Shown: positions 39,645 to 47,939 of the stretch, piece after piece
Layout of the letters: the number at the start of each line of letters is the position of its first letter
Position numbering within the stretch: position 1 is the stretch's first letter
Source: a virus
Length of the DNA: 47,939 nt
Virus record (IMG/VR): IMGVR_UViG_3300006026_000023
Coordinates: 1 to 47,939 of that record
Strand: one strand, 5' to 3'
Made by a program: the position numbers and the translations under genes
Notes under the pieces: generated by a model
Database searches by the model: none
The model's input: only the letters and a program-made list of their open reading frames with translations
Told to the model about the DNA's origin: nothing

Positions 39645-39985
39645 AATACGATGATGTAAAATGGAATCAAATGATATATGGCCCTGCTTATTACGATGAA
39701 GGAGAACAGGAAGAACCTGCTCCACTTATTTTATCTGCTTGGAGATGGGAAGTTAGAATGGAAGGAAGACAAGTCTTTTGGAGATTTAAAAGTAGGATGA
39801 TGGGGTCTTTTGAGTTCTCTCCTAAGAAGTGGAATGATGAAGGAAATGAATATCCCAAAGAGTGGCCGGATTGGTTGCTCTTTGATTTCATAGACTATGT
39901 TTGGGGATACTCGGATAAAGAAACTAAAGTTCTCACCACATCTATAAACGAAGACTCTAAGCAACAAAAGTTGGAGTTGGAATGA
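39641..39985 (+). CDS. Trp-rich protein of unknown function
   Basis: The 114 residues start MKYDDVKWNQMIYGPAYY. Contains many Trp (WRWEVRMEGRQVFWRFK) in a beta-rich layout, then an acidic tail. ATGA overlaps on both sides between primase and nuclease. Not recognised. Confidence 0.6.
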   Translation: MKYDDVKWNQMIYGPAYYDEGEQEEPAPLILSAWRWEVRMEGRQVFWRFKSRMMGSFEFSPKKWNDEGNEYPKEWPDWLLFDFIDYVWGYSDKETKVLTTSINEDSKQQKLELE

Positions 39986-40677
39986 TGTTGACAATTGATA
40001 GTAGGGAAAGAAAGGGTTCTAAATTAGTCGATTTAGTTATCAAGAAAGCCGAGGCCCTAGGAATATCAAATGAGAAAAAGTGGATAGAAGTAGGGGACTA
40101 TGTATTTGACGATGTTTGTTTTGAAGCAAAATCTTGTCTAGACTTTATTCAGTCTATTCTAAACAAAAGAATTTGGACTCAAATAGATAATATGGACCGC
40201 CATTACAAACATAACATAGTAATTATTTATGGTGATTTAGAAAAAGATATTCAATCCCTAATAGATAACTCTAAGAATACTAATTTTGTATTCAGCAAAC
40301 ACAATCTAAGAAGGCGATTCTTAGGAGCAATAGGTAGGATTACCTTAGATACAGACACAAGAGCCTTTTGGGTTCCTAGTGAAATAGAAGCATCTTTGAT
40401 AATCACAACTATTTGTAAAATGAAGCCAATAGAAAGACCCTCGTTGAATCCTCAGTTGATAAAAAGGATAGCAACTGATGATATGAGAGTCGATGTACTG
40501 ACTTCGATTAAAGGAATTTCAGTCAAGAAAGCCAAAGCCCTTTTGAAGAAATTTGGCTCTGTTGTTGAAATTTCCTATGCCAAACTATCCGAGATAAAAG
40601 CAGTAGAGGGATTTGGGACTACCCTTGCTGAAAGAGTACTTGAAGTCCTAAACACAGAAGATAAGGTGACAATATGA
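39982..40677 (+). CDS. XPF/ERCC4-type nuclease with helix-hairpin-helix
   Basis: The 231 residues include IDSRER (5-10), GDYVFDDVCFEAKSCLDF and QSILNKRIWTQI: the ERCC4 nuclease set. The usual V/E-R-K is present as E-A-K. From about residue 165, two HhH motifs (LTSIKGISVKKAKALLKKFG and IKAVEGFGTTLAERVLEVL) bind DNA. It would cut flaps or forks during viral replication or repair. Confidence 0.9.
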   Translation: MMLTIDSRERKGSKLVDLVIKKAEALGISNEKKWIEVGDYVFDDVCFEAKSCLDFIQSILNKRIWTQIDNMDRHYKHNIVIIYGDLEKDIQSLIDNSKNTNFVFSKHNLRRRFLGAIGRITLDTDTRAFWVPSEIEASLIITTICKMKPIERPSLNPQLIKRIATDDMRVDVLTSIKGISVKKAKALLKKFGSVVEISYAKLSEIKAVEGFGTTLAERVLEVLNTEDKVTI

Positions 40678-42257
40678 ATGATGAAGATTGGGTGACAACA
40701 CCCGAATACGAAGACGAAGAATTACACGCCCTTCCTACGGAAGAAGCGAGAGAACAGCCGGATAGAATTATAGGAGATACTAAATTACCTAAATTCTTAG
40801 AAGGATGGGTAAAAGAAGCAACCAATGTTTCTCACTACAATGAAATACCTGCGGCCATGACTGCCTTAGTTCTAGTCGGGCAAATGTGCAAAGGCTTTGT
40901 TAGGATACCAATTAAATCCTCTATCATAGATTCTAGAGTACATTTCATTTGGATTCAAACCTCCGGTACGGGAAAGAGTGAATTGATGAATTTTGTAATT
41001 CCTGTTTCAAAGGGGCTATGGGATAAGATTAACGCACATCATAATTACAGGGAACACAAGTACATAGGACCGCACGATAAACTAGAGCAATTTGATAACT
41101 TTGAAGTTGTTGAGTACACTGATGCGGCTTTGATTGGATACCAAAAAATAGTAATTGCTAACGAAACCTTTGCAGAAGAAAATGTAGATGTTGAAGTTGG
41201 AGATGAAGTATGGGAACCTGTCAAGGGTTCTTTAGATGGACACGGTTTAGCCCGATGGGATGAGTTCACTAATTCCGGAGTTTTCAGTAAGACACAACAC
41301 AAGAATTCAATTGTCACTTATTTGAACACTCTAATGAATTCTATTGGTGGCTCCTCTCAAGTAATTACTAAGAAGTTGAAGGAAGGTCCAGTAGTAGAAT
41401 GCCATTCCGAGCGTTCTATTATGGCAACTACTTTCCCACCCGATGAACTAGATAAAGCAATTACAGAAACCGGACTATTCCAAAGAGCGACGGTCTATAT
41501 TTGGAAAGTACCCGAATATATTAAGGATGAAATTGATGAGATGATTGTTGATAACTTCGGAACATTTGAAGATGTGAACCTTCCTATTGAGAAATACACA
41601 GAAGAACTATTCGAGATTTACAAATTAACTCAAGCCCGTTATCTCTCAACTGCTAAGTACGACGAACAAGGGAATGAAATAGAAGCCCCCAACCCTACTA
41701 AGGTAATTAGAAGAGGAGCAGACTTTAGAGATGCTATGCGGCTAAGAATGCACGACTTGAGAAGAATGGTAAAGGCAGAAGAAGGGTTGACTAGAGAGGC
41801 CGCTAGAACCTTCTTAACAAGGATGAACATAATGATGGGTAGGATTGCCTACCTATGTTCTGTAGTGGAGGCTAAGGACATAAAAGACCCTAAGAAACAG
41901 TTTATAGTCACTGCTAGAAATGTTAATCAATCTGCTTTTATTATCCGCAACTGCTATAAATCATTGATTTCGTGGTTTGCTCAAAGCCTACGGGTCACTA
42001 AGTCCGGTATGGCAAAAACGATTGGAGCGGGATATTTAGAAGTCTATGAAAATTTGAAGAAAACTCAAGTTCGTAGAATCAATGATGTAGACGGTTGGGT
42101 TCCAAAGAAATCTATGATGGAGAACTACCGAACTACAAAAAATGTAAGTCCAGCAACAGGGTACAATCATTGGGATAAAGTCGAAGGATATTTTGAGGAA
42201 ACAAAAGACAACCGAGCAGTATTCGTTAGATTAAAAAAAGAAGGTGAAAGAAAATGA
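40674..42257 (+). CDS. Replicative helicase-like P-loop ATPase (DUF3987-like)
   Basis: The 527 residues have a Walker A IQTSGTGKSELMNF near residues 103-116. The preceding EIPAAMTALVLVGQMCKG helix and later FPPDELDKAITETGLFQRATVY match DUF3987/primase-associated helicase proteins (the 'lG.l.R' sensor region). It sits beside the primase, so it is the best candidate for the viral fork helicase. A relation to MCM cannot be excluded. Confidence 0.72.
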   Translation: MNDEDWVTTPEYEDEELHALPTEEAREQPDRIIGDTKLPKFLEGWVKEATNVSHYNEIPAAMTALVLVGQMCKGFVRIPIKSSIIDSRVHFIWIQTSGTGKSELMNFVIPVSKGLWDKINAHHNYREHKYIGPHDKLEQFDNFEVVEYTDAALIGYQKIVIANETFAEENVDVEVGDEVWEPVKGSLDGHGLARWDEFTNSGVFSKTQHKNSIVTYLNTLMNSIGGSSQVITKKLKEGPVVECHSERSIMATTFPPDELDKAITETGLFQRATVYIWKVPEYIKDEIDEMIVDNFGTFEDVNLPIEKYTEELFEIYKLTQARYLSTAKYDEQGNEIEAPNPTKVIRRGADFRDAMRLRMHDLRRMVKAEEGLTREAARTFLTRMNIMMGRIAYLCSVVEAKDIKDPKKQFIVTARNVNQSAFIIRNCYKSLISWFAQSLRVTKSGMAKTIGAGYLEVYENLKKTQVRRINDVDGWVPKKSMMENYRTTKNVSPATGYNHWDKVEGYFEETKDNRAVFVRLKKEGERK

Positions 42258-42487
42258 AAAAATACGAAAATACATTCATCGTTTTCGATGTGACAAAGGG
42301 ACCGAAAGTTATTATTGAAGCGTTGAACACATACGGCGAAGAAGGATGGGAATGCTCTACAATGATTACTGTAGGGAATATGAACATTGTTGCTTTCCTA
42401 AAGAGAAGCATTGGTGAAGAAGAAACTAAGGCTGACCCTACTACGGAAAAAATCAACAAACTTTGGGCTACTGATGGCGGTAAGTGA
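42254..42487 (+). CDS. Small phage-type protein
   Basis: The 77 residues start MKKYENTFIVFDVTKGPK. 'IIEALNTYGEEGWECSTMITVGN' (in part) is like the DUF4177 pattern of two strands and one helix ('LN..G.EGW....'). ATGA overlap with the helicase. Role unknown. Confidence 0.6.
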   Translation: MKKYENTFIVFDVTKGPKVIIEALNTYGEEGWECSTMITVGNMNIVAFLKRSIGEEETKADPTTEKINKLWATDGGK

Positions 42488-42491
42488 TTCC

Positions 42492-43103
42492 ATGTCTAGT
42501 GTGCTAGCGTTGGACATAGAAACTAAGAATATGTCCCATGAGATAGGTGGGTTTGGTAATACTCACATGTTCCAAGTGTCTACTGTAGCGACTTGGGACG
42601 GGTCAAATGGTACAGTCTATCTCTCTAAAGAAGAAGTAGGAGAGAGCGTAGACACACTAACTAAGTCTGGATTTAGCGTGAAGGATATGTCCGAGTTAAA
42701 GTATGACTTAGAAAGCCATTTAGAAAAAGGTGGTCGTTTGTTGGGTCATAATATTGGGGCTTTCGATTTGCCTATTTTGAAGAACTCTTTGGACATATAC
42801 TGTGTTAGAAAGTATTTGGATAATAAGCAGTATATTGATACCAGCCGATACTTGACTAGCAGTTTTGGAGAGAGATTCAAGTTACAGAACTTGGCGGAAA
42901 ATACTCTAAAACAAGATAAGTTGATGGAGAGTGCAGAAGCACCTAAACTTTGGAAGATGGGTAGATATGAAGAGGTTGTAGAGTACTGTATGAAAGATAC
43001 TCAAATCGTATATGACCTTTGGAAGTATGGTCAAGAGAACGGTTTAGTCAAAGCGTTCTCAATAGAGAAAGAAGAATTTTTAGATATGGAGGTTGATTGG
43101 TGA
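42492..43103 (+). CDS. DEDD-type 3'-5' exonuclease (RNase H fold)
   Basis: The 203 residues start MSSVLALDIETKN with Exo I D-x-E. LLGHNIGAFDLPIL is Exo II with its Asp. YCMKDTQIVYDLW holds the final Y-x(3)-D. It is a stand-alone proofreading or processing exonuclease of the DnaQ/WRN class. ATG 42474 is an alternative start that overlaps the previous gene. Confidence 0.85.
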   Translation: MSSVLALDIETKNMSHEIGGFGNTHMFQVSTVATWDGSNGTVYLSKEEVGESVDTLTKSGFSVKDMSELKYDLESHLEKGGRLLGHNIGAFDLPILKNSLDIYCVRKYLDNKQYIDTSRYLTSSFGERFKLQNLAENTLKQDKLMESAEAPKLWKMGRYEEVVEYCMKDTQIVYDLWKYGQENGLVKAFSIEKEEFLDMEVDW

Positions 43104-43255
43104 TGGATACATGGGAATGGATTGGTTTGTTTGCCTTCCTTATCGTTGTAATTCTGTTGTTCTTTGCCGCTTTTGGTGGCTCGAACTTAACAGAACAAAG
43201 CGTTGAGGAATACATGCAACGGCTGATGAAAGACAGTGTAGAAGAAAAGAAATGA
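43103..43255 (+). CDS. 50-residue membrane protein
   Basis: Starts MDTWEWIGLFAFLIVVILLF: one N-terminal membrane helix, then a charged tail. Shares one base with the exonuclease stop codon. Unknown; size suits a small accessory membrane protein. Confidence 0.55.
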   Translation: MDTWEWIGLFAFLIVVILLFFAAFGGSNLTEQSVEEYMQRLMKDSVEEKK

Positions 43256-43383
43256 CGCTAAAGCAGAAGTGTTCTAAATGTGGTGAATCCACTATTGCAC
43301 TTAGGCTACAGGGTTTCTATCTAGGCTCGGACAAGAAGGTAAAGTTGTGGGAATGTCGCTCATGCGGCTACATTTGGAAATAA
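43252..43383 (+). CDS. 43-residue zinc ribbon resembling TFS/TFIIS C-terminus
   Basis: Starts MTLKQKCSKCGESTIALR. CSKCG ... WECRSCGYIWK has the spacing and aromatic ending of the zinc ribbon in archaeal TFS and RPB9-like proteins. The acidic D-E pair at the hairpin tip needed for transcript cleavage is not visible (GSDKK instead). It might bind RNA polymerase. Last gene of the rightward chain. Confidence 0.58.
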   Translation: MTLKQKCSKCGESTIALRLQGFYLGSDKKVKLWECRSCGYIWK

Positions 43384-43386
43384 TTT

Positions 43387-43435
43387 GGCCACTCGGCTCG
43401 CTCTATTTTGGGCGAATCGAGTGGTCATTTTTTTT
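43387..43435 (+). terminator. Stem-loop and T-tract at the end of the rightward block
   Basis: GGCCACTCG (43387-43395) pairs with CGAGTGGTC (43418-43426), with inner TCGC/GCGA pairing, followed by CATTTTTTTT. It lies 3 nt after the last rightward stop codon and separates it from the convergent tail operon. Confidence 0.75.
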
Positions 43436-43483
43436 ATGAATTTTTCTGGTATCCGAAAACGATTTGGAAAAAATACTATTTTT

Positions 43484-43591
43484 TTAAGAATAGCGATTAC
43501 CTACTAGTGTAGGCCCTATCCAAAGAAAAAAGAAATAAGATAGTGCTATTATAAAAAGCAAAACTTTTACTATAGTTTCTTTAAATCTCAT
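43484..43591 (-). CDS. 35-residue membrane protein, last gene of the tail operon
   Basis: Starts MRFKETIVKVLLFIIALS; one membrane helix (about residues 8-30) flanked by basic residues. Its ATG overlaps the TGA of the fibre-tip gene by 4 nt. On the minus strand CTATT/AATAG followed by TATTTTTT just downstream (near 43463-43485) could be its terminator. A small holin-like or spanning role is possible. Confidence 0.5.
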   Translation of the reverse strand: MRFKETIVKVLLFIIALSYFFFLWIGPTLVGNRYS

Positions 43592-44598
43592 TGTACTCTA
43601 AACTCAATTATTGGCATAGTATTTGTTCTAGTTCCGCCTTCTCCTGTGACAGTTGAAGGATTAACCGTTCCACTAACTTTAGATTGTATTGTAGTCCCCC
43701 ATAAACTAATGACATATAATTTGCTTCCATCGTCATTCCAAGACAAACCTGAAATCCAAGGCGTACTACTACTACTACTTGCCGACCTCCAAGGAGTATT
43801 AGTAGAACTGCTACTATTGGTAAAGAAATTTCTTATGTCTAAAGTAGTGACTAATGTTTCTGTTGAAGTATCGTAAGGAGTAGACAAATCATATTCAAAA
43901 ACTTCGGCGGTTAGTGCGTCGGGAATATACATTTTACTCCCATCACTATTAAAAATTAAATCACTGGCCGCCCCTATTGATAGAGTTTGAGAAGTTCCAG
44001 CACTATCACCGGAAGCCACTATGTAGTTAGTTCCAGCAGTATATTGTTTAATTATACTGTTTCCACCCGATACACCATATCCAAAATAATACTTAGAACC
44101 GTCATTATTCCATCGAGCAAATCTTACTCCACCCCCCGCACTTAAAGCACTACCATTGAGAGTTATGGCTAAATTAACATCCATCGTTCCACTTCTTATT
44201 TGATTCCCATGAAAATCAGCAAGTATAATCTTGGTGGCATCATCATTAAGTCCAAATCCATCACAACTGTTTAGCCCTAAACCTGCGGCATTTTGGGCAA
44301 CCGCATTTCCACTTCCGGTAGAACTTATTGCTATTTTCGTAATAAAAACATTAGTGCTATCAAAACTGTTGTTATTTCCTCTATTTGAAATATACATGTC
44401 AGTCCCTATTACTTGAACACCTGTCATCCAAGCCGAATCAGCCGCACCAGCATTAAAATTTATTCCAACGCCATCATTAGAGTTAGTCTGGTGAATGGAT
44501 TTTACAGAAGCCAAATTATAAAGATTAGCATTTACAGGGGTAGTCCTATTCGCATAAGACCCCATTCCCGATACTCTACTTATCCACATCTTAATCAC
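43588..44598 (-). CDS. Tail-tip/receptor-binding protein, beta-propeller-like
   Basis: The 336 residues start at GTG 44598 (GTGA overlap) or ATG 44589 (MWISRVSGMGSY). It is rich in Gly, Ser, Asn and Thr. Repeated 'FNSDGSKMYIPD', 'WNNDGSKYYFGY' and 'WNDDGSKLYVIS' units are the blades of a propeller. A poly-Ser stretch lies near residue 270. Such proteins form the distal part of fibres that contact the host. Composition and order after the fibre gene support this. Confidence 0.75.
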   Translation of the reverse strand: MIKMWISRVSGMGSYANRTTPVNANLYNLASVKSIHQTNSNDGVGINFNAGAADSAWMTGVQVIGTDMYISNRGNNNSFDSTNVFITKIAISSTGSGNAVAQNAAGLGLNSCDGFGLNDDATKIILADFHGNQIRSGTMDVNLAITLNGSALSAGGGVRFARWNNDGSKYYFGYGVSGGNSIIKQYTAGTNYIVASGDSAGTSQTLSIGAASDLIFNSDGSKMYIPDALTAEVFEYDLSTPYDTSTETLVTTLDIRNFFTNSSSSTNTPWRSASSSSSTPWISGLSWNDDGSKLYVISLWGTTIQSKVSGTVNPSTVTGEGGTRTNTMPIIEFRVQ

Positions 44599-46169
44599 GC
44601 ATCATTTAATCCATCAACAGTATATGTCATTTTAACGCCCATAAGCAAAGCATCACTAGCGAAATCATCATTACCATTATTAGCATCTCTTGATATTTGG
44701 AAAAAGCAAACATCTCCTGCCGCCGGAGAACCTGCAATAGTGAGAGCAGTATCGCTACTGATAATATGTAAATCCTTAGCGGTTAGTGCTGTATCTTGAT
44801 AATTAACAGCAGTTCCAAAAATAACCCCACCTATGGCTTCATCATTAGAAACAGAAGTTCCAGCAATAGTCCAAATTACATCATTACCTGCACTACCAGC
44901 ATGTGTCCAATAGAAAGTAAATAAAACTGTGCCTTCGTTCCACATTTTTGGCATAGCAATTGAAAACTGAGCAAATTCATCAGTACCTGCGTCGAATGCT
45001 AAGGTTCTAAAATCCGGTTGAGTAGCGTTAGCGTTAGCAGTTGTTGTTAAACTACCACAAGGATTTACTGATTGGGGGCTTATTGCTTCTGCTGGAATCC
45101 ACATACTAAACTGTCCCACTTGTAATTTAGTGTCTAATTGTGTTTGTGCGTTTGAAGTAAGCGTATTTATTCTTTGAAATTCTTCACTTGTAACCGTACC
45201 ATCAGCAATTTTAACTGCATCTATTCCTGTTGCCAAATGTATATTGTCAACAGAACCGTCTACATATTGGTCGGAATCGACAGAATTAGCGGCCATCTTT
45301 CCAACTGTCACTCCACCATCCTTTAATCTTAAAGCATTCGAATTAATTTCAATAGTAGAATCATCAACGCCAACATTTAGTGTAACATCTCCTGTTGTTC
45401 CTCCACCTGTCAAAGCACTACCAGCCACAACAGATGTAATATCTCCCTGTGGGGCTAATGCGGCAATAGAAGCGGCTGTGACTGATTTAATTACATTGGA
45501 AGCACTAGTATCTTGAATAATGACTTTATCGTCACTTGCTAATGAACTTGTATGGTCACCTATACCTGAAATAAATAAACCCGCACTTGTTCCAGTAATA
45601 GCACTTGTTTCTGTGTAGGTAGTACTTCCAGCATCATAACCAATACTCACTGAATTTTCACTCTTAGCCGTAGTCAAATACTGGATAGACCTACCATCTA
45701 CAGTTCCGCTTGCATCTAATTTGATTATAGCAACAGGAATATCACCCGCAGTTAGTTGTGGCACTACATCAGTATCGGCCTTATCTCCTCTAATGGCCAA
45801 TACATTTGTAGAGTCACTAGTCACCACTAAGACGAAGTATGCGTTTCCGGAGGCAGGTTCATCGAAGGTAGAAGGAGTTCCTTGAGTGAAAGTAGCAGTA
45901 GCGATTTCTGGCATTAGTTTTCCATCTCTAATGACTGTACCCGCCCTCACTACGAATTGCGTATTTCCACTGGAGTTTGTTTGTACGATACTAAAGTTCT
46001 TAGTTGCGTCTGCTGTAGTTCCATTTAGAATAGCATAACTGTTCTGCAACCCTACTGATAGTGCCTTAAGCAACCCACTGTGGGGAAAATCTACACCATC
46101 AACTAACCCGCTACCTGCTGGATTGGAATGGAATCTACTGTACTGTCCTATATTTCTGCTGTCTGTCAT
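44595..46169 (-). CDS. Tail fibre protein
   Basis: About 524 residues from ATG 46169 (a TTG three codons upstream is an alternative). Beta-rich, Thr/Ser/Ala/Gly-rich. QGDITSVVAGSALTGGGTTG and similar segments are typical of phage fibre shafts in marine metagenomes. The C-terminal about 200 residues look like a globular head domain. Probably trimeric. Confidence 0.82.
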   Translation of the reverse strand: MTDSRNIGQYSRFHSNPAGSGLVDGVDFPHSGLLKALSVGLQNSYAILNGTTADATKNFSIVQTNSSGNTQFVVRAGTVIRDGKLMPEIATATFTQGTPSTFDEPASGNAYFVLVVTSDSTNVLAIRGDKADTDVVPQLTAGDIPVAIIKLDASGTVDGRSIQYLTTAKSENSVSIGYDAGSTTYTETSAITGTSAGLFISGIGDHTSSLASDDKVIIQDTSASNVIKSVTAASIAALAPQGDITSVVAGSALTGGGTTGDVTLNVGVDDSTIEINSNALRLKDGGVTVGKMAANSVDSDQYVDGSVDNIHLATGIDAVKIADGTVTSEEFQRINTLTSNAQTQLDTKLQVGQFSMWIPAEAISPQSVNPCGSLTTTANANATQPDFRTLAFDAGTDEFAQFSIAMPKMWNEGTVLFTFYWTHAGSAGNDVIWTIAGTSVSNDEAIGGVIFGTAVNYQDTALTAKDLHIISSDTALTIAGSPAAGDVCFFQISRDANNGNDDFASDALLMGVKMTYTVDGLNDA

Positions 46170-46170
46170 A

Positions 46171-46542
46171 TCACTCAACCTCTATGGTAATGTAAAAATC
46201 AATTTCTTCTCCGGAGGCAAATGGCCCTATTCCATCGAATGTAATCCTAGATAGCATTTCAGTGTATTCTGCTATCGAAGTTTCCGCCACATTGTCATAT
46301 GCTTTATTAAAAATACCTATTTCTCTTATTGTGTACCCTGCGACAGAAGAACCCAAAAGAGTGAATTTGAAATCTATGACATTTCCTTCGCTAGTAGAAG
46401 AAGAAGCAGAAATACTGTAAATAGGTACATCTAAATTAGTTGCTGATGGGTCAGTAGCGTTGCCACCCACCCCCACCCTAGCCTTTGTAAATACAGTTTT
46501 CAAATGTAAGGCAAGACTTTCTCTAACGGAATCTACTATCAA
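46171..46542 (-). CDS. Tail-collar/fibre-attachment-like protein
   Basis: The 123 residues start at TTG 46542, overlapping the previous stop codon. LTIREIGIFNKAYDN-type wording (here YTIREIGIFN) and the strand-rich C-terminus (ASGEEIDFYITIEVE) match small baseplate or fibre-adapter proteins. Located between the baseplate-like and fibre genes. Confidence 0.68.
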   Translation of the reverse strand: MIVDSVRESLALHLKTVFTKARVGVGGNATDPSATNLDVPIYSISASSSTSEGNVIDFKFTLLGSSVAGYTIREIGIFNKAYDNVAETSIAEYTEMLSRITFDGIGPFASGEEIDFYITIEVE

Positions 46543-47924
46543 AATTCTTCCTCCAATATAGTCGTAAGCGTATTTCCACCTGTTGATAGGCCCAAATTTA
46601 GGGCGAAGCCTAGAGTCTGCTCAAACCCAAGATTGAAAGAGTTTGCGCTTGCGTTGGCTCTCTTCTTGACGATTAACTTTCTTTCAGTGATGCCTATTTT
46701 TCCAAAATAGTCCCTAGAAGTACGGACATTGTTGAAAGCCTCACTTCTTGCATTTGCCTCTATCTTTTTATTATTTTTCAAGATTTCAGCAAACCTATCA
46801 GTTAAGCCCTTAGTGAATTTACCAAGTTCTAATTTGATAGTACCTATTTGAGTATGTTCCATTTCTAAAATGACATATTTAGAAGAAGTAATACCTTCTT
46901 GTAATAGTTCGAGTTCAATAATATCCGAGGGCCTTATTTGCCCTAAACTCCTATGTCCTAGTTCTAAGGAAACCTTCTTGTTAGAACTAGAATGTAATTT
47001 TAATAGATTATATGCTCTACTATCTACCTCTTCTTGAGTAGACAAACTATCGTCGTTGACTTCTAGTACCTTTCTTCCTCTCTTACTAATACTAGTGCCG
47101 TTCTTCCTAATAGCAATCTTATCCTTAGAATAGACTCTTACTTCATTGTAAAAGTCAAAGAGAACATCGGATTGGCTAAAGTTGATGATTTGTAAATCAT
47201 TATTCATATCAGTAATTTTTATCTTTGGTGAAAAGGCTGAATCCTTTTGGTCCTTAATTGAGAATTTGTCATTATCATAAATCAATTGTTTATTCTTCTT
47301 TTCAATTAAGTAGTTGATTGCAGAGAATAAGTCTACTCCCTTTAGATTAGGTGCTACAACTAGTGGGTAGTCGTCGGTATAACCAGTAGTGAATTCTATG
47401 TCATTCTCTTCAAAGAGATTATTGATGAGGGTTTCTGTTTCTTCTCCAATAGTGACTCCCGAACCTATAACAGCACGAATAGGTTTTCCTTTTAAGTTCT
47501 TATTCGTAGTAATAGTAATCGTATCCGATACTGAAACTACACCCTTAGTCAACTTGTGTTCTCCAAAGGTAATAGTAAGTCCTCTTCCTATGGTTTCGCC
47601 ATCTCCTGTTCCTAGCCAATCTATTTCAGTTGAAGTTTTGAAGGTAGTATTACCATCGCTGACGCATAATGTTGAAGGTATTTCTGCCTTCTTAGTTGTC
47701 ATATCAGCGAATTGGTATAGGGCCAATAGTGGACTTCTAGACACGATATGTTCTGTAGTGCCAGATGCAATTTTTCCATCCAAATCTACAGTGCAATACA
47801 TAGATAACACTCCCTCATTGTGGCCTACATTTTCAAAAGAACCATTTAGCGACCTATCGTGAGAAGACTCCACCCTTATGTGATAGTCTTGGGTAGCCGA
47901 ATAAGTTTCATCTTTATATGGCAT
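46539..47924 (-). CDS. Baseplate/tail-hub-like protein, start may lie beyond the edge
   Basis: At least 461 residues from MPYKDETYSATQDYHI. The frame is open to the window end, so it may begin upstream. RGLTITFGEHKL, VDLFSAINYLIEKKNKQL, NEVRVYSKD and EMEHTQIGTIKLELGKF resemble late-control-D/hub proteins (phage tail domain with repeated beta layers). The C-terminal Asn/Ala/Phe-rich NSFNLGFEQTLGFALNLG may contact the fibre complex. No lysozyme domain is seen. Confidence 0.68.
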   Translation of the reverse strand: MPYKDETYSATQDYHIRVESSHDRSLNGSFENVGHNEGVLSMYCTVDLDGKIASGTTEHIVSRSPLLALYQFADMTTKKAEIPSTLCVSDGNTTFKTSTEIDWLGTGDGETIGRGLTITFGEHKLTKGVVSVSDTITITTNKNLKGKPIRAVIGSGVTIGEETETLINNLFEENDIEFTTGYTDDYPLVVAPNLKGVDLFSAINYLIEKKNKQLIYDNDKFSIKDQKDSAFSPKIKITDMNNDLQIINFSQSDVLFDFYNEVRVYSKDKIAIRKNGTSISKRGRKVLEVNDDSLSTQEEVDSRAYNLLKLHSSSNKKVSLELGHRSLGQIRPSDIIELELLQEGITSSKYVILEMEHTQIGTIKLELGKFTKGLTDRFAEILKNNKKIEANARSEAFNNVRTSRDYFGKIGITERKLIVKKRANASANSFNLGFEQTLGFALNLGLSTGGNTLTTILEEEF

Positions 47925-47939
47925 CTTAGTATATTCCGA

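Noticed and set aside
1-47939. CRISPR array or integrase with attachment sites
   Set aside because: No regularly spaced direct repeats and no tyrosine or serine recombinase motifs were seen. The Cas4-like gene stands alone among replication genes and is better read as a RecB-type nuclease.

Overview
The window looks like about 48 kb of a tailed dsDNA virus (Caudoviricetes) infecting an archaeon, most likely a marine euryarchaeon. The archaeal assignment rests on a TFIIB-type transcription factor (18908-19774), a PCNA-like clamp, an RFC-type clamp loader, an archaeo-eukaryotic primase carrying a PriL-like C-terminus, an XPF/ERCC4 nuclease, family B DNA polymerase halves and an archaeal-type ATP-dependent DNA ligase homologue. 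Tail-fibre and baseplate-like genes point to a tailed particle. From memory, this gene set resembles the magroviruses of Marine Group II (Poseidoniales). That placement is inference, because no database was searched. Major capsid, portal, protease and large terminase genes were not recognised and probably lie outside the window.

Layout: (i) 1-6243, minus strand: a tightly overlapping operon of virion-type genes. Nine encode an N-terminal octapeptide close to MSWKDILK and one encodes SWKEVLL at its C-terminus, which resembles a capsid-targeting tag. (ii) 6244-11035: small minus-strand genes in separate transcription cassettes. Each junction holds a stem-loop, then a CAAAG/ACCATATGGT/CTTTG palindrome, usually followed by an ACCCT(T/A)AT box about 20-25 nt before the start codon. 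Two AT-rich, gene-poor stretches (6244-6672 and 10380-11035) are candidate origin or control regions. (iii) 11036-43383, plus strand: one long chain of mostly overlapping genes. It begins with an SF1 helicase and many small zinc or winged-helix proteins, then three tRNAs (Arg-UCU, Leu-UAA, CAU). Next come a ubiquitin-like protein ending in GG-SL, TFB, an E1/ThiF-like protein and a JAB/MPN protease, then GroES-like and group I GroEL-like chaperonins. The replication block follows: degenerate ligase, AAA+ ATPase, RFC, SSB/RPA-like protein, RecA-like ATPase, sliding clamp, split PolB, Cas4-like nuclease, primase, XPF nuclease, helicase and DEDD exonuclease. It ends at a stem-loop plus T-tract (43387-43435). 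(iv) 43484-47939, minus strand: tail genes (baseplate-like, collar or fibre-like, fibre, beta-propeller-like tip, small membrane protein) running toward that terminator.

How it fits together: the rightward block supplies replication, transcription reprogramming and protein-folding or modification functions. The leftward blocks supply particle components, several of which may be packaged inside the capsid. The observations most worth following are the shared MSWKDILK tag, the minimal Ubl-E1-JAB set, the palindrome/TATA cassettes, the ligase homologue that has lost its nucleotidyl lysine, and the PolB split just before motif C.
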